A stretch of 64,000 nt of DNA from Colimorpha sp045222295 (GCA_045222295.1 JBGUXP010000019.1:53110-117109), one strand, 5' to 3'; shown: positions 7,844 through 17,269, numbered from the stretch's first letter. Numbers and translations are program-made. The notes: generated by a model not told the origin, from the sequence alone.

Positions 7844-8632
7844 ATGAGCGAAGGATTGTATTCGATGGAGGCAAAGGATTACGACAAAACCCTTGACCTC
7901 ACCAAGATAAAGCCATACGGCGACACGATGAACGACGGCAAGGTGCAGCTGAGTTTCACCCTGCCAGTGCCTGCGGGCGCGGAGGCTGAAGAGGCCGCCA
8001 AGCAGTTGCTCAAGAAGATGGGCTTCGAGAACCCTCTGGTGGTTTACCAGAAGGAGCTGACCGAAGGCTTCTGCTTCATGAACTGCTACGGTTCGCTGAC
8101 CCACACGGTGGATTATACAAACATCCATGTCCCCAAGGTGGAGAGTACTACCATGGAGATGAAGGAGTGCGACGAGTATATCCGCGAGCATATTGGCCGC
8201 AAGATAGTGTGTGTGGGCGCATCGACGGGTACCGATGCACATACTGTGGGTATTGATGCCATCATGAACATGAAGGGCTATGCTGGCCATTATGGTCTGG
8301 AACGTTATGACATGATTGACGCATACAACCTCGGCAGCCAGGTGCCCAACGAGGAGTTTATTGCCAAGGGTATCGAACTGCATGCCGACGCGTTGTTGGT
8401 GAGTCAGACGGTGACGCAGAAAGATGTGCATATCAAGAATTTAACCGAGTTGGTTGAGATGCTTGAGGCCGAAGGTTTGCGTGACAAAATGATTCTTGTA
8501 TGTGGAGGTCCACGTATCAGCCATGAGTTGGCCAAGGAACTGGGTTACGATGCCGGTTTTGGTGCTAATACCTACGCTGACGATGTGGCCTCGTATGTCG
8601 CCCAGGAGATGGTGAATCGCGGTTGGAAATAA
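7844..8632 (+). CDS. kamE: D-lysine 5,6-aminomutase beta subunit (cobalamin/PLP-binding)
   Basis: The 262-residue protein is the B12-binding KamE subunit. The motif GTDAHTVGIDAIMNMKGY places His133 (cobalt ligand) and Lys144 (PLP Schiff base) at exactly the residue numbers known for the clostridial enzyme when translation starts at ATG 7844, which decides the start; a GTG 42 bp upstream is in frame but would add an atypical tail. The C-terminal Rossmann-like domain (DALLVSQTVTQKDVH, MILVCGGPRISHELAKELGYDAGFG) cradles the cobalamin tail. It follows kamD and precedes a CoA-transferase subunit. Confidence 0.95.
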   Translation: MSEGLYSMEAKDYDKTLDLTKIKPYGDTMNDGKVQLSFTLPVPAGAEAEEAAKQLLKKMGFENPLVVYQKELTEGFCFMNCYGSLTHTVDYTNIHVPKVESTTMEMKECDEYIREHIGRKIVCVGASTGTDAHTVGIDAIMNMKGYAGHYGLERYDMIDAYNLGSQVPNEEFIAKGIELHADALLVSQTVTQKDVHIKNLTELVEMLEAEGLRDKMILVCGGPRISHELAKELGYDAGFGANTYADDVASYVAQEMVNRGWK

Positions 8633-8653
8633 ACAAACTAAATAACTATAACA

Positions 8654-9313
8654 ATGGAAAAAGAACAGATTAAACCCTTTATCGCCAAGCGCGCGGCTCA
8701 GGAGCTGCACGACGGCGATGTCGTCAATCTTGGTATCGGTCTGCCGACCTTGATCCCCAACTTCCTGCCGGAAGGCGTGCATGTCATCCTGCAGAGCGAG
8801 AACGGTATGATTGGCATGGGTCCCACCCCCGAAGAGGGCAAGGAAGACCCCTGGTTCATCAACGCCGGTGGTGGATACATCACCCATGTGCCCGGTGCTT
8901 CGACCTTCGACAGCGCTACTTCGTTCGGTATCATCCGCGGTGGCCATGTGGACGTGAGTGTCCTCGGCGCCATGCAGGTGGATGAGGAAGGCGACCTGGC
9001 CAACTGGATGATCCCTGGCAAGAAGACCCCCGGTATGGGTGGAGCCATGGACCTGCTGGTCGGTGCCAAGAAGGTTATTCTGGCTATGGAGCACACCGCC
9101 AAGGGTAATCCCAAGATTCTGAAGAAGTGCACCCTGCCGCTCACTGCCAAGGGCCAGGTGAACATGATCATCACCGAGATGGGTGTCATGGAGATCACCC
9201 CCAAGGGCATCGTGTTGACGGAAATAAACCCCGAGTTCACCGTCGAGCAGGTGCAGGCCGCTACCGAGGCTAAGCTGATTATCAGCGATAACCTTAAGAA
9301 AATGAATGCTTGA
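8654..9313 (+). CDS. Butyrate-acetoacetate (3-oxoacid) CoA-transferase subunit B
   Basis: The 219-residue protein matches the B subunit of family I CoA-transferases (CtfB/AtoA): GDVVNLGIGLPTLIPNF, the catalytic glutamate in SENGMIGMG (Glu49), GGGYITHVPGASTFDSATSF and VSVLGAMQVDEEGDLANWMIPG. It transfers CoA between acetoacetyl-CoA and acetate or butyrate, the late step of lysine fermentation. Twenty-one bp separate it from kamE. The partner A subunit, kamA, kdd, kce and kal are not in this window, so the pathway must be completed elsewhere if it works. Confidence 0.93.
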   Translation: MEKEQIKPFIAKRAAQELHDGDVVNLGIGLPTLIPNFLPEGVHVILQSENGMIGMGPTPEEGKEDPWFINAGGGYITHVPGASTFDSATSFGIIRGGHVDVSVLGAMQVDEEGDLANWMIPGKKTPGMGGAMDLLVGAKKVILAMEHTAKGNPKILKKCTLPLTAKGQVNMIITEMGVMEITPKGIVLTEINPEFTVEQVQAATEAKLIISDNLKKMNA

Positions 9314-9343
9314 ATGTCTGAATGTTTGAGTGAAAGAAATACT

Positions 9344-9375
9344 CAAGCAATCAAGCAATCAAACAATCAAACAAT
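9344..9375 (+). repeat. Four 8-bp tandem units before a small barrel gene
   Basis: CAAGCAAT occurs twice and CAAACAAT twice in tandem, filling the 68-bp gap between the CoA-transferase and the next gene; TTGAATGT-type units just upstream are loosely complementary. Confidence 0.55.
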
Positions 9376-9381
9376 AATTTC

Positions 9382-9972
9382 ATGAAAAAGATTTTCATAG
9401 CCGTTGTTGTGTTGCTGTGCCTCTGTGGCACAGCAGCCGCACAGCGGCATATTGAGTTCCGTTGGCATGGCTTTTATCTTGTTGGCGATGCCAGTTATGT
9501 TTTTAATGTCAATAGATCAGTTGACAAAGGAGGTGCTGCAGATACTGTTTCTGCTTTTATGCCCTCGTTTTCTTGTGGTTTCCAGTTCAGGAAAGAGGCT
9601 GGCGTAGGAGTTGGATTTAGCTATCTTGCCGACCCTGCGGGAGCATTTCGTCAGTTGCCTCTTTTCGTGGAATTGCGTAGCCATTTTATGCGTAGCCGCA
9701 TAACTCCTTATACTGTCCTGCAGGTAGGCTATTCTCTTCCTGTCGGAGCCTCCTCGGAGCCGCCAGTGACTAAAATCGACGAGGGCGGCTTGTATTTTGG
9801 TTTAGAAGTGGGTGCTCGTTATGCCATCAGCCGTTCTACGGCATTGGGATTACATCTCTCGTATAAGCTTTTGCATTCCAATAATGTGCAACGCGAAAAC
9901 TTTACATGGGCAGAACCCAAAGAGCTTCATCTTGTGGGAGGCGGTCTGTCTTTCTACTTCGGAAGTAATTGA
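9382..9972 (+). CDS. Small outer-membrane beta-barrel protein
   Basis: The 196-residue protein starts with a signal peptide (MKKIFIAVVVLLCLCGTAAAQ) and then alternates hydrophobic and polar residues in amphipathic strands ending in an aromatic C-terminus (LHLVGGGLSFYFGSN), as in 8-stranded OmpA/OmpX-like barrels. No catalytic motif is visible. It lies 6 bp before the large LacZ-like gene and is probably co-transcribed with it and the DUF4249 lipoprotein. Its specific role is unknown; a structural or docking part of that envelope unit is a reasonable guess. Confidence 0.7.
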   Translation: MKKIFIAVVVLLCLCGTAAAQRHIEFRWHGFYLVGDASYVFNVNRSVDKGGAADTVSAFMPSFSCGFQFRKEAGVGVGFSYLADPAGAFRQLPLFVELRSHFMRSRITPYTVLQVGYSLPVGASSEPPVTKIDEGGLYFGLEVGARYAISRSTALGLHLSYKLLHSNNVQRENFTWAEPKELHLVGGGLSFYFGSN

Positions 9973-9978
9973 TAAAGG

Positions 9979-12900
9979 ATGGTCATGCGAAAAAGTCAAC
10001 TTCTGCTTTTTTTCCTTGTCCTTAGTATGACATGGTTACAGGCGCAGCCTTCTCAGGGTGCGTTTGTCTCCTCGCGTTCCATGGTGGAAGCATATGACGA
10101 CGAGGCTGGCATCTTGAAGTTAGCTTATCGCAATTCTCCTTATTTTATTGACCTTGTGGGTGATTGGACCCATAGGAAGACTGACAGCTCTATTGTCTAC
10201 TCCCGAGAGTTGGAGGTGGAAAAGTTCTGGAAAGATTATTGTGTTTCACTCAATGTAAGGTGTGGACGAGCATGTCGTGTCATGCTCAATGGCAAAGAGG
10301 TGGGCTATGCCGACGACTCGCGTCATTGGAACGAGTTTGCCTTGAACGACTTCCTCAAATACGGGAAGATGAACATGCTGACCATCGAGGCTTTGGACCA
10401 GTCACAAGGGGCATTGCTGGAGAATAGCAGGATTCCTCTTGGAATGAACGGTGACCCTTATTTGTTGTTCAAGGGTGACCCTAATGTTTCAGACCTCAAA
10501 CTCGTTGCTGACTACGATGTACAGACCCTGTCGGGAACCTTGTCCGTGGACGCTTCGATTTTCAACAGCAAAAAGAAAGGTAAATACTACCTCGAGGTAG
10601 AGGTTTTGGACTCCAAGGGGCATACCTTTGATCGTATGGGCCGTTGGGTGGTTTTTGACAATAAGAATGAAGTCTTGGTTGACATGACCCGTACTTGGTC
10701 GGGAGTTGAGCCTTGGACGGCAGAGAAGCCGGTGCTTTACACGGTCGTATGCCGTCTTCGTAATGAGAAAATGGAAGAGGAGGAGTTGGTAGGTGCTCGT
10801 TTTGGCTTCCGGCGTGTGGAGGTCAAGGATGGGTTGCTACAGATTAATGGTACGGTAGTGACCCTCAAGGGTGTGATTATTGATGGGGACATTCATGGTC
10901 GCGAGATGTGCAGACAACATATTTTGAATCTCAAAGACAACAATATCAATGCTGTCCGCACGGCTAAATTCTCTCCTTTAGATTCATATTTTTATGAACT
11001 TTGCGACGAGTATGGCCTGTATGTTATTTGCGACGCCAACCTACAACCAGCCTCATCGCAGCACCAGGTGGTGGCTACGGATAAAGATTTCATTCCTCTC
11101 TTTGAACACCGCGTAGAAAATCTTTATGGAAAATACAAAAACCATGCTTCAATAATTGCATGGTCATTGGGCGACACACGTGACAACGGCATCTGCATGG
11201 CTGTAGCTTATAAGCGGTTAAAGTCATTGGATAGGAGCCGCCCGATTGTTTTCTCGGGAGCCGATTTCTCCGAGTCGACGGATATTATTGCTTTGAATAA
11301 TCCTTCGTTGTCACAGTTGCGTCAGGCAGTGGCGAAGAAAGGGGAACGTCCAGTTGTTGTCTTGTCAGCGACAAAAAAGGGTTTCTATGATATATGGGAC
11401 CAGGTGACTAAAAGCCATACGCTGCAAGGTACATTTGTCGATGACTGGTCTTCACAGGCTCTTACGGATTTAAAGAATCTGTATAGTCCATTCGACATTC
11501 ATCTTTCGAAACTTACACTCGACGAAGCCGAGTTCAATGTATATAACAAGAATGATTTCACTGATTTCAGTAGTTATATATTAGAATATACTATTTATAC
11601 CAATCTGCGCCCTAATATCACTGCTGGCGATTTGCCCTTGGCCATTCGTGGTGGGGGTGTGGAAGCGGTAAAATTGCAGGTGCCTCCCATCCATATGCAG
11701 CCCGGCGAAGAGATGTTCATCCGTTTCGACCTGACTCGCCGCCAGAAGGCAGGCGTACGCCAGTCATCGGGAAGCAACAACATGGGTACCCTCGTATACC
11801 CGATCTCCGATAAGGCAGGGAAAAAGAAGATGCTTGACGTAAGCAAGACGAAGGTTCTGGCTACTTTCGAGACCCTCGACGGACGTAAGTGTTGCCGTGT
11901 GCATACCTTAACCAACGAGGTGGCCTTCAATCTGGCTGACGGTACGTTGGAATGGTTCACTTCGGGGCTCGGCCAAATGCCTATCGACTCGTTGACGCTC
12001 TTCTTCGAGAACCACCGGAATTGGAAGTCTTTGCTGGTGGCCCTCACCACTAACCAGCCTTCTCCGAATGTCTATGTTGTCGATGCCATGCTTCGCTATT
12101 ACACCCGTCCTGGCAGAAGTGATGCCGGACGTTTGGGAACTTTGATGTGCGACGTGCGTCAGACTTACACTGTTTTCGCCACCGGCGACATTGTGGTGGA
12201 CTACACCGTCGCTCCTTCCGACCAGTTGCACGAAACCCTCGTGCCGCGGGTCGAGATAGCGCATTCTTTCGGTGAAAACGACACCCTCTCGTGGTTCGGA
12301 CTCGACCGCGAGATCCCTTACGGACAGTGCCGCAGCGCCATTCCCGGCACCTATCGCAAGACGCTACCGCACGGTATGATACGAGAAGAAAACCGTTGGT
12401 GTGCTATCAACGACAGCACCTATAAGGGCCTCTTCATCGATGTGCCCGACACACACTTCACCTTCATGGCAGACACTCACGTGCTGTGGATCACTCCCTC
12501 CATCGCCAATCACTCCAAGCCCTCTTTCCGTCTGCATTTGCGGGGCTTCTCTCCGAAAGTGTTTAATATTTCTTCCACTTATATTAGTGAGGAGCAATTT
12601 GAGCAACGGAACCAAGGGGGCGAACATCCGAGGGACTTCATAGGGATGACTTATCCCCAGGTATCCACGGGCATGCTGGAACCGCCCGTCATTACTGCTT
12701 CGGAAGCACGTTTCTCTGCTCCGCTGATAGTGACCATCACTAGTAACAAGAAGTCTGGCAATCAGACAAGTATTAGATATACCCTTGATGGGAGTGAACC
12801 GTCAGAGACATCAATCCTTTATGACAAGCCTTTTACGCTGACTACTACCACTATGGTCAAGGCGAAAGTGTTTGACAAGGAGTTGCCGCCTTCTTTCACT

Positions 12901-13440
12901 GCCTCGCACAAGTTTAACTATGACTATATTGTCAAAACAACTTTCTCCCAAAAACCTAATACTCCCTTCAATGTGGGTACCGATACACTCCTCTTTGATG
13001 GGGAGAAGGGGATGGTCGATGACCTTTCGCGAGGATGGCTTGGTTTCTCCGGCAATGGCGTGACTACAATGGTTGAACTTTCCAAGTCTATCGATATCGA
13101 TGCCGTTACGCTCCGTTTTGCCCATTTCCCGGAGATGTGGGCTTTTGCACCAAAGCAGGTGACTATTCTCTTGTCGTCTGACGGACAGATATTTTCCGAT
13201 ACGGTAAATGTCGCCATGCCTTTTGACCCCCTGTCGGATGAAAATAATAGCCCTCAGGTGGTGGAACTGAAAGTTCCTGTGGAAAAGGCCGGTGTGGGAT
13301 TCCTGAAAATCGTGGCATCGTCGATAGGAACCATCCCTGTGTGGCATAGGGCGAAGGGTCTCAAGCCGTGGCTGATGATAGATGAGATAGAGGTGAGTGA
13401 GGCTGCAAGGAGGGTGGAACCCATTAATAATGAACAATGA
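9979..13440 (+). CDS. LacZ-like GH2-fold protein with degenerate active site
   Basis: The 1153-residue secreted protein (signal peptide ending LQAQ) follows the order of large GH2 beta-galactosidases: sugar-binding domain (about 60-180), immunoglobulin-like domain, TIM barrel (about 290-520), beta-gal small-chain domain (about 640-850), then a chitobiase/HEX C-terminal-like segment (IRYTLDGSEPSETS) and a discoidin-like domain. In the barrel, the acid/base motif SLGNES reads SLGDTR, so residue 400 is Thr, and the nucleophile motif aligned to LacZ ILCEY reads VVLSAT, placing Ala464 at the Glu position. Both catalytic glutamates are therefore missing. It likely binds rather than cuts a glycan. 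ATG 9985 is an alternative start. Its end overlaps the DUF4249 gene by 4 bp. Confidence 0.8.
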   Translation: MVMRKSQLLLFFLVLSMTWLQAQPSQGAFVSSRSMVEAYDDEAGILKLAYRNSPYFIDLVGDWTHRKTDSSIVYSRELEVEKFWKDYCVSLNVRCGRACRVMLNGKEVGYADDSRHWNEFALNDFLKYGKMNMLTIEALDQSQGALLENSRIPLGMNGDPYLLFKGDPNVSDLKLVADYDVQTLSGTLSVDASIFNSKKKGKYYLEVEVLDSKGHTFDRMGRWVVFDNKNEVLVDMTRTWSGVEPWTAEKPVLYTVVCRLRNEKMEEEELVGARFGFRRVEVKDGLLQINGTVVTLKGVIIDGDIHGREMCRQHILNLKDNNINAVRTAKFSPLDSYFYELCDEYGLYVICDANLQPASSQHQVVATDKDFIPLFEHRVENLYGKYKNHASIIAWSLGDTRDNGICMAVAYKRLKSLDRSRPIVFSGADFSESTDIIALNNPSLSQLRQAVAKKGERPVVVLSATKKGFYDIWDQVTKSHTLQGTFVDDWSSQALTDLKNLYSPFDIHLSKLTLDEAEFNVYNKNDFTDFSSYILEYTIYTNLRPNITAGDLPLAIRGGGVEAVKLQVPPIHMQPGEEMFIRFDLTRRQKAGVRQSSGSNNMGTLVYPISDKAGKKKMLDVSKTKVLATFETLDGRKCCRVHTLTNEVAFNLADGTLEWFTSGLGQMPIDSLTLFFENHRNWKSLLVALTTNQPSPNVYVVDAMLRYYTRPGRSDAGRLGTLMCDVRQTYTVFATGDIVVDYTVAPSDQLHETLVPRVEIAHSFGENDTLSWFGLDREIPYGQCRSAIPGTYRKTLPHGMIREENRWCAINDSTYKGLFIDVPDTHFTFMADTHVLWITPSIANHSKPSFRLHLRGFSPKVFNISSTYISEEQFEQRNQGGEHPRDFIGMTYPQVSTGMLEPPVITASEARFSAPLIVTITSNKKSGNQTSIRYTLDGSEPSETSILYDKPFTLTTTTMVKAKVFDKELPPSFTASHKFNYDYIVKTTFSQKPNTPFNVGTDTLLFDGEKGMVDDLSRGWLGFSGNGVTTMVELSKSIDIDAVTLRFAHFPEMWAFAPKQVTILLSSDGQIFSDTVNVAMPFDPLSDENNSPQVVELKVPVEKAGVGFLKIVASSIGTIPVWHRAKGLKPWLMIDEIEVSEAARRVEPINNEQ

Positions 13441-14459
13441 TTATGCGTAAGATACTATTTCTTCTTCCGATAGTACTTCTGTTCACCGCATGTGAGGTGG
13501 AGTTCTCCCCTAATGCCGAATGGAAGAACATTCCAGCAGTCTATTGTTTGCTTGACCAGGATGACGACACCACTTGGGTGCGCGTCCAACGATGCTATTT
13601 GACCGATGGCAATATCTACGACTATGGTCAGGTTTCTGACTCTATCAATTATCCTCAAGGGGCTATCACTGTTACCATGTATGCCTATAAGGACGGGGTG
13701 CTGAAGGATACTATGTTGTTTCAATATACCGAGCGCCAGATTGACACAGGCCGTTTTGCTCACACCAACCAGCCTCTCTATTGGTTTGAAACACGTAACC
13801 GCCTGCGTGAGGATTATTCCTATGTCCTCACTGTTCGTAATGCCACTGATGGCACCATCCTAGCCACTACCGACCCCATCAACCTTATTAAAAAGACATC
13901 TTCCGATAGGCTTTTCTCCAAGCCCTCGCTTGTAATCCTCAACGGCACCGATACTATCAGTGGCGGTTTTGCCTTCTTCGACAACACTGGTACCAGCAGC
14001 ACCACCCTCTATTGCCACATGAAATGGAATGCTCTTGAAAATGCCCGTCTCTATCAGCCTATAGTACGCTTCTACTATCGTGTTCAGGGTGTTACAAAGC
14101 ATGTCGACCTCAAGTGCCCCACGGTCTCCTCAAAGAATAACGAGACCTATTATTCCCGCGACCTCTTCCTCGACGAGTTGAAAAATCAGCTCCAGGCTGA
14201 CACCTCCCGCAAACAATACATACCCTATGTCGATCTCTATCTCACCTGTTGTAGCGAAGACCTTAATGCCTATCTTTCCACTCTCACCTCTGGTGCCTCC
14301 CTCTCTCAGAATACCGAAATATATAAAAATATCAAGGGTGGAGTAGGTGTTTTTGCCTCTCGCCGTACCCATCTTTTTATGCACATGCCCTCCGATAACA
14401 GTTCCGGCCCCCGGGGATTGCTTACCTTTCTGTCAGAACTCGGTGTGGGTCTCTACTGA
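13437..14459 (+). CDS. DUF4249 family lipoprotein
   Basis: The 340-residue protein has a lipoprotein signal with lipobox LFTACE and the DUF4249 pattern: NIPAVYCLLDQDDDTTWVRVQRCYL, WFETRNRLREDYSYVLTVRN, FYYRVQGV and a C-terminal GGVGVFASRR followed by HLFMHM. DUF4249 proteins are surface or periplasmic lipoproteins usually encoded after a TonB-dependent receptor. Here the neighbour is instead the LacZ-like protein, whose stop codon it overlaps by ATGA, so the two are translationally coupled. Function is unknown. Confidence 0.82.
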   Translation: MIMRKILFLLPIVLLFTACEVEFSPNAEWKNIPAVYCLLDQDDDTTWVRVQRCYLTDGNIYDYGQVSDSINYPQGAITVTMYAYKDGVLKDTMLFQYTERQIDTGRFAHTNQPLYWFETRNRLREDYSYVLTVRNATDGTILATTDPINLIKKTSSDRLFSKPSLVILNGTDTISGGFAFFDNTGTSSTTLYCHMKWNALENARLYQPIVRFYYRVQGVTKHVDLKCPTVSSKNNETYYSRDLFLDELKNQLQADTSRKQYIPYVDLYLTCCSEDLNAYLSTLTSGASLSQNTEIYKNIKGGVGVFASRRTHLFMHMPSDNSSGPRGLLTFLSELGVGLY

Positions 14460-14496
14460 CCTGTAATAAAAATTTCGTCATATCATTTTTTTTTAC

Positions 14497-14504
14497 TATT
14501 TTTG
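14497..14504 (+). promoter_or_regulatory. Promoter -7 box of trigger factor gene
   Basis: TATTTTTG followed by C fits TAnnTTTG; the predicted leader before the ATG at 14558 is about 50 nt and AT-rich. Confidence 0.65.
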
Positions 14505-14557
14505 CATTTTTAATATTAATATAAAAAAGATTAGAAATCAATAAAATAAATAATCAG

Positions 14558-15913
14558 ATGAACATCACAAGAGAGAAATTAAGTGATTTGGAACTCTGTA
14601 TCAAGATTGATATTGAGGAAAATGACTACATTGAAAATGTCAAGAAACAGCTGAAAGATTATCAGCACAAGGCCACTATCCCTGGTTTCCGCAAGGGTAT
14701 GGCTCCCAAGGGGCTCATTGAGCGCATGTACAAGCCTGCCATCGTTGGCGACGCCGTGCAGAACACCCTCAACACCTCCCTGTTCAAGTATATCGATGAC
14801 GAGAAACTCCACATTCTCGGCATGCCTATGTCGAACGATGAGAAGACGGGCGAGGTTGACTTTGCCAAGGGTACTTCCTTCTCCTTCTATTTTGATGTTG
14901 CTGTCGCTCCCGAGTTTGAGATTGCATGGGATAAGGTCGATGTGAAATATAACCAGTTGAAGGTCACTGCCAAGGATGTCGATGCCGAACTCAACAATGT
15001 CATTAACCGTTATGGCAAGTTCGAGACTCCTGAAGCCGTTGCCGCTGGTGATATCATGTATGGCAAACTTGTCGAGCTTGACAAGAAAGGTGCTGTCAAA
15101 GAAGGTGGTGTCGAGACCTTCGTCTCCCTCAACCTCCTTAACCTCAAGGATGCCGAGCTGATGCCTCTCTTCGAAGGCAAGAAGGCCGAGGAAAAGATTG
15201 TCTTCAACATGGCCAAGGCTTTCCCCGTGGCTGACATCGAGCGTGCTCTCCACATGGACAATGCCACTGCCAAAAAGTTCAAATCTGATGTCGAGCTCAC
15301 CCTCTCTGGCATCTCCCGCATCATTCCCCACGAAATCAACGACGAGCTCTTCCAGATGGTCTTCCCTGGCCAGACGGTTAAGGATGAGGCCGCTTTCCGC
15401 AAACTCCTCCAGAAGGAAATCGAGAAGGCTAACGCCGAGCAGAGCGACTACCTCTTCGTCAATCAGGTCCGCAAGGCCCTCCTCGACCAGTTTACCGCCC
15501 CTCTGCCCGAGAACTTCCTGAAACGTTGGTTCGCTTCCCGTGGTGACAAGGAAATGACCGCCGAGAAGATTGAGGCCGACTGGAACGACAAGTATGTCCC
15601 CTCGCTGAAGTGGGAACTTATCGAGTCCAAACTCGAAGCCATCAGCCCTGTCGAGCCCACCAATAACCAGATTGTCGACTACATCAAGGATATTCTCCGC
15701 CGTAGTGACCGCAAGGTTGAGGGCGAGACCAAGGAGCAGGCAGAGCAGCGCCTCGAGCAAGCCGCCCGTAGCATCGCCGCCGATCGCAAGAACATCGCCC
15801 AGGTTATCGACCGCCTCTATGCCGACAATCTCAGCAAGCTCTTCAAAGATCAGGTGAAGCCCGAAGTCGAGAAGATTTCCGCCAAGGAGTTTGCCGAGCG
15901 CGCCAAAGAATAA
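14558..15913 (+). CDS. tig: Trigger factor (ribosome-associated chaperone)
   Basis: The 451-residue protein begins with the ribosome-binding domain carrying the signature GFRKGMAPKGLI that docks on L23 at the exit tunnel. The middle region (about 150-245) is in the position of the PPIase domain but is divergent, as is usual in Bacteroidota, and the rest is an all-helical substrate-binding cradle (YLFVNQVRKALLDQF, DYIKDILRRSDRK). It shields nascent chains and assists folding. It has its own promoter and is 17 bp from the following barrel gene, possibly co-transcribed. Confidence 0.93.
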   Translation: MNITREKLSDLELCIKIDIEENDYIENVKKQLKDYQHKATIPGFRKGMAPKGLIERMYKPAIVGDAVQNTLNTSLFKYIDDEKLHILGMPMSNDEKTGEVDFAKGTSFSFYFDVAVAPEFEIAWDKVDVKYNQLKVTAKDVDAELNNVINRYGKFETPEAVAAGDIMYGKLVELDKKGAVKEGGVETFVSLNLLNLKDAELMPLFEGKKAEEKIVFNMAKAFPVADIERALHMDNATAKKFKSDVELTLSGISRIIPHEINDELFQMVFPGQTVKDEAAFRKLLQKEIEKANAEQSDYLFVNQVRKALLDQFTAPLPENFLKRWFASRGDKEMTAEKIEADWNDKYVPSLKWELIESKLEAISPVEPTNNQIVDYIKDILRRSDRKVEGETKEQAEQRLEQAARSIAADRKNIAQVIDRLYADNLSKLFKDQVKPEVEKISAKEFAERAKE

Positions 15914-15930
15914 AGACAAATGCCAAGAAA

Positions 15931-17154
15931 ATGAAGAAGATTGTATTGTTTTTCCTCCTTGCGTTGGGATGTGTCGGTACTCGGGCACAGCTTGTAGTCT
16001 CCGACCATACCTATTTCCTGTCGTTCAACGCTGGTGCTGCCTACTATCAACACTCTGGCACTGGCGACTTTGGCATTCCCGCTGGAGGAATTAGTGTTGG
16101 CCGTTGGATTATGCATCCTCTGGCCATCCGCCTTGCTGCCGATGCGGTAATGGCTCCCAGCTATTCCCAGAGTAAATCTTCAGGGAGTACCTTCTTCCTT
16201 AAGGGGTCTTGTGAGTTTATGTGGGATATCAATGCAACTTTCTTCAAAGTCTATAACAAGAACTACCAGTATCCCATCCCGTTCTATCCTATTTTCGGAC
16301 TTGGAATGGTGTTCCGTCCGGAAATCAAGGTTGACGGTGTCAGGGAATCGTCGGAATACGACTTTCTTGCTATGGTGGGTCTTCATGCTCCGTTCCGTAT
16401 TGCCCCCCTTTGGGATATTTTCTTCGAGTATAAATGCACCTTCCTGACACAGTCTTTTGATGGTAGTCAGGGAGACAATTTCATGCACACTGCCACCATA
16501 GGTGTCACCCGCCGTTGGGCTGATAATCCCTATCGTCGACACTCCAGATTCGAATCCCGTTCTTTGGGAGAAGACTGGTTCTTCGGTATCGGCATCGGGC
16601 CCAATTTCTCATCCTTCGGATTCAAGAATATGGGGGAACTTGGTATGTATGGGATTACACCGGAACTGATGTTCGGCCGCAATTTTACCGAGTTTTGGGG
16701 AGTGCGTATAGAATTGGGCGGTCTGATAGGACATGAGCGCTATGATAAAGTCAATGATGTCGCCGGCGATTCTTATGTCTTCACCGACCTCCATGCTGAC
16801 CTTATGATGAATGTCTCCAACCTCATCGGCTTTTCCCGTGGCAAACGTCTGAATGTCATTCCCTATGCAGGTGCTGGCCTCATCTGGCGCTATGATGACG
16901 TTATGTTCGACATGCAGGCTGATGCTGGTGTTCTCTTCCGCTACTATCTTAGTACACATAGTGACCTCTATGCTGATATCAAGTATATGTTAGTGCATCC
17001 GCGCATTGGTGGTGGTACCAACGAATCTGACAACGGTAATAGGCTCTTGATGAACCTCAGTGTTGGTATTCCGTCAATTACCTTTGGCTATATCTACAAT
17101 TTTGGAAGATCCACCACTCGTTATCGTATGCCTGTCGGCTGGAGCGCCAATTGA
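15931..17154 (+). CDS. Outer-membrane protein made of two tandem beta-barrel modules
   Basis: After a signal peptide (MKKIVLFFLLALGCVGTRAQ) the 407-residue protein has two halves of the same plan. Residues about 25-195 and 213-400 each open with an aromatic-glycine strand (FLSFNAGAAYYQ; WFFGIGIGPNFSSFG), contain a hydrophobic PIFGLGM or PYAGAGL strand and a DIFFEYKC or DLYADIKYM strand, and close with a barrel-like strand before a charged linker (WADNPYRRHSRFESRSLGED). This looks like duplication of an 8-stranded OmpA-type barrel. The function is unknown. A terminator follows at 17176-17208. Confidence 0.75.
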   Translation: MKKIVLFFLLALGCVGTRAQLVVSDHTYFLSFNAGAAYYQHSGTGDFGIPAGGISVGRWIMHPLAIRLAADAVMAPSYSQSKSSGSTFFLKGSCEFMWDINATFFKVYNKNYQYPIPFYPIFGLGMVFRPEIKVDGVRESSEYDFLAMVGLHAPFRIAPLWDIFFEYKCTFLTQSFDGSQGDNFMHTATIGVTRRWADNPYRRHSRFESRSLGEDWFFGIGIGPNFSSFGFKNMGELGMYGITPELMFGRNFTEFWGVRIELGGLIGHERYDKVNDVAGDSYVFTDLHADLMMNVSNLIGFSRGKRLNVIPYAGAGLIWRYDDVMFDMQADAGVLFRYYLSTHSDLYADIKYMLVHPRIGGGTNESDNGNRLLMNLSVGIPSITFGYIYNFGRSTTRYRMPVGWSAN

Positions 17155-17175
17155 TTGTCAAAACAGAAACAATTC

Positions 17176-17208
17176 AAGCCCCTTGCTATCCGCAAGGGGC
17201 TTTTTTTA
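17176..17208 (+). terminator. Rho-independent terminator
   Basis: A perfect 11-bp stem (17176-17186 and 17192-17202, loop TATCC) ends in seven T, closing the trigger factor/barrel unit. Confidence 0.85.
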
Positions 17209-17261
17209 TGCCCTCTATAGACTATCTTTGAAAAAAAGTTACATGATATCGAGAATTTGTT

Positions 17262-17269
17262 TATCTTTG
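17262..17269 (+). promoter_or_regulatory. Promoter -7 box for secreted protein cluster
   Basis: TATCTTTG at 17262-17269 fits TAnnTTTG; the next ATG with a signal peptide is at 17341. Confidence 0.6.

Noticed and set aside
9979..13440. Active beta-galactosidase
   Set aside because: Both catalytic glutamate positions are substituted (SLGDTR and VVLSAT).
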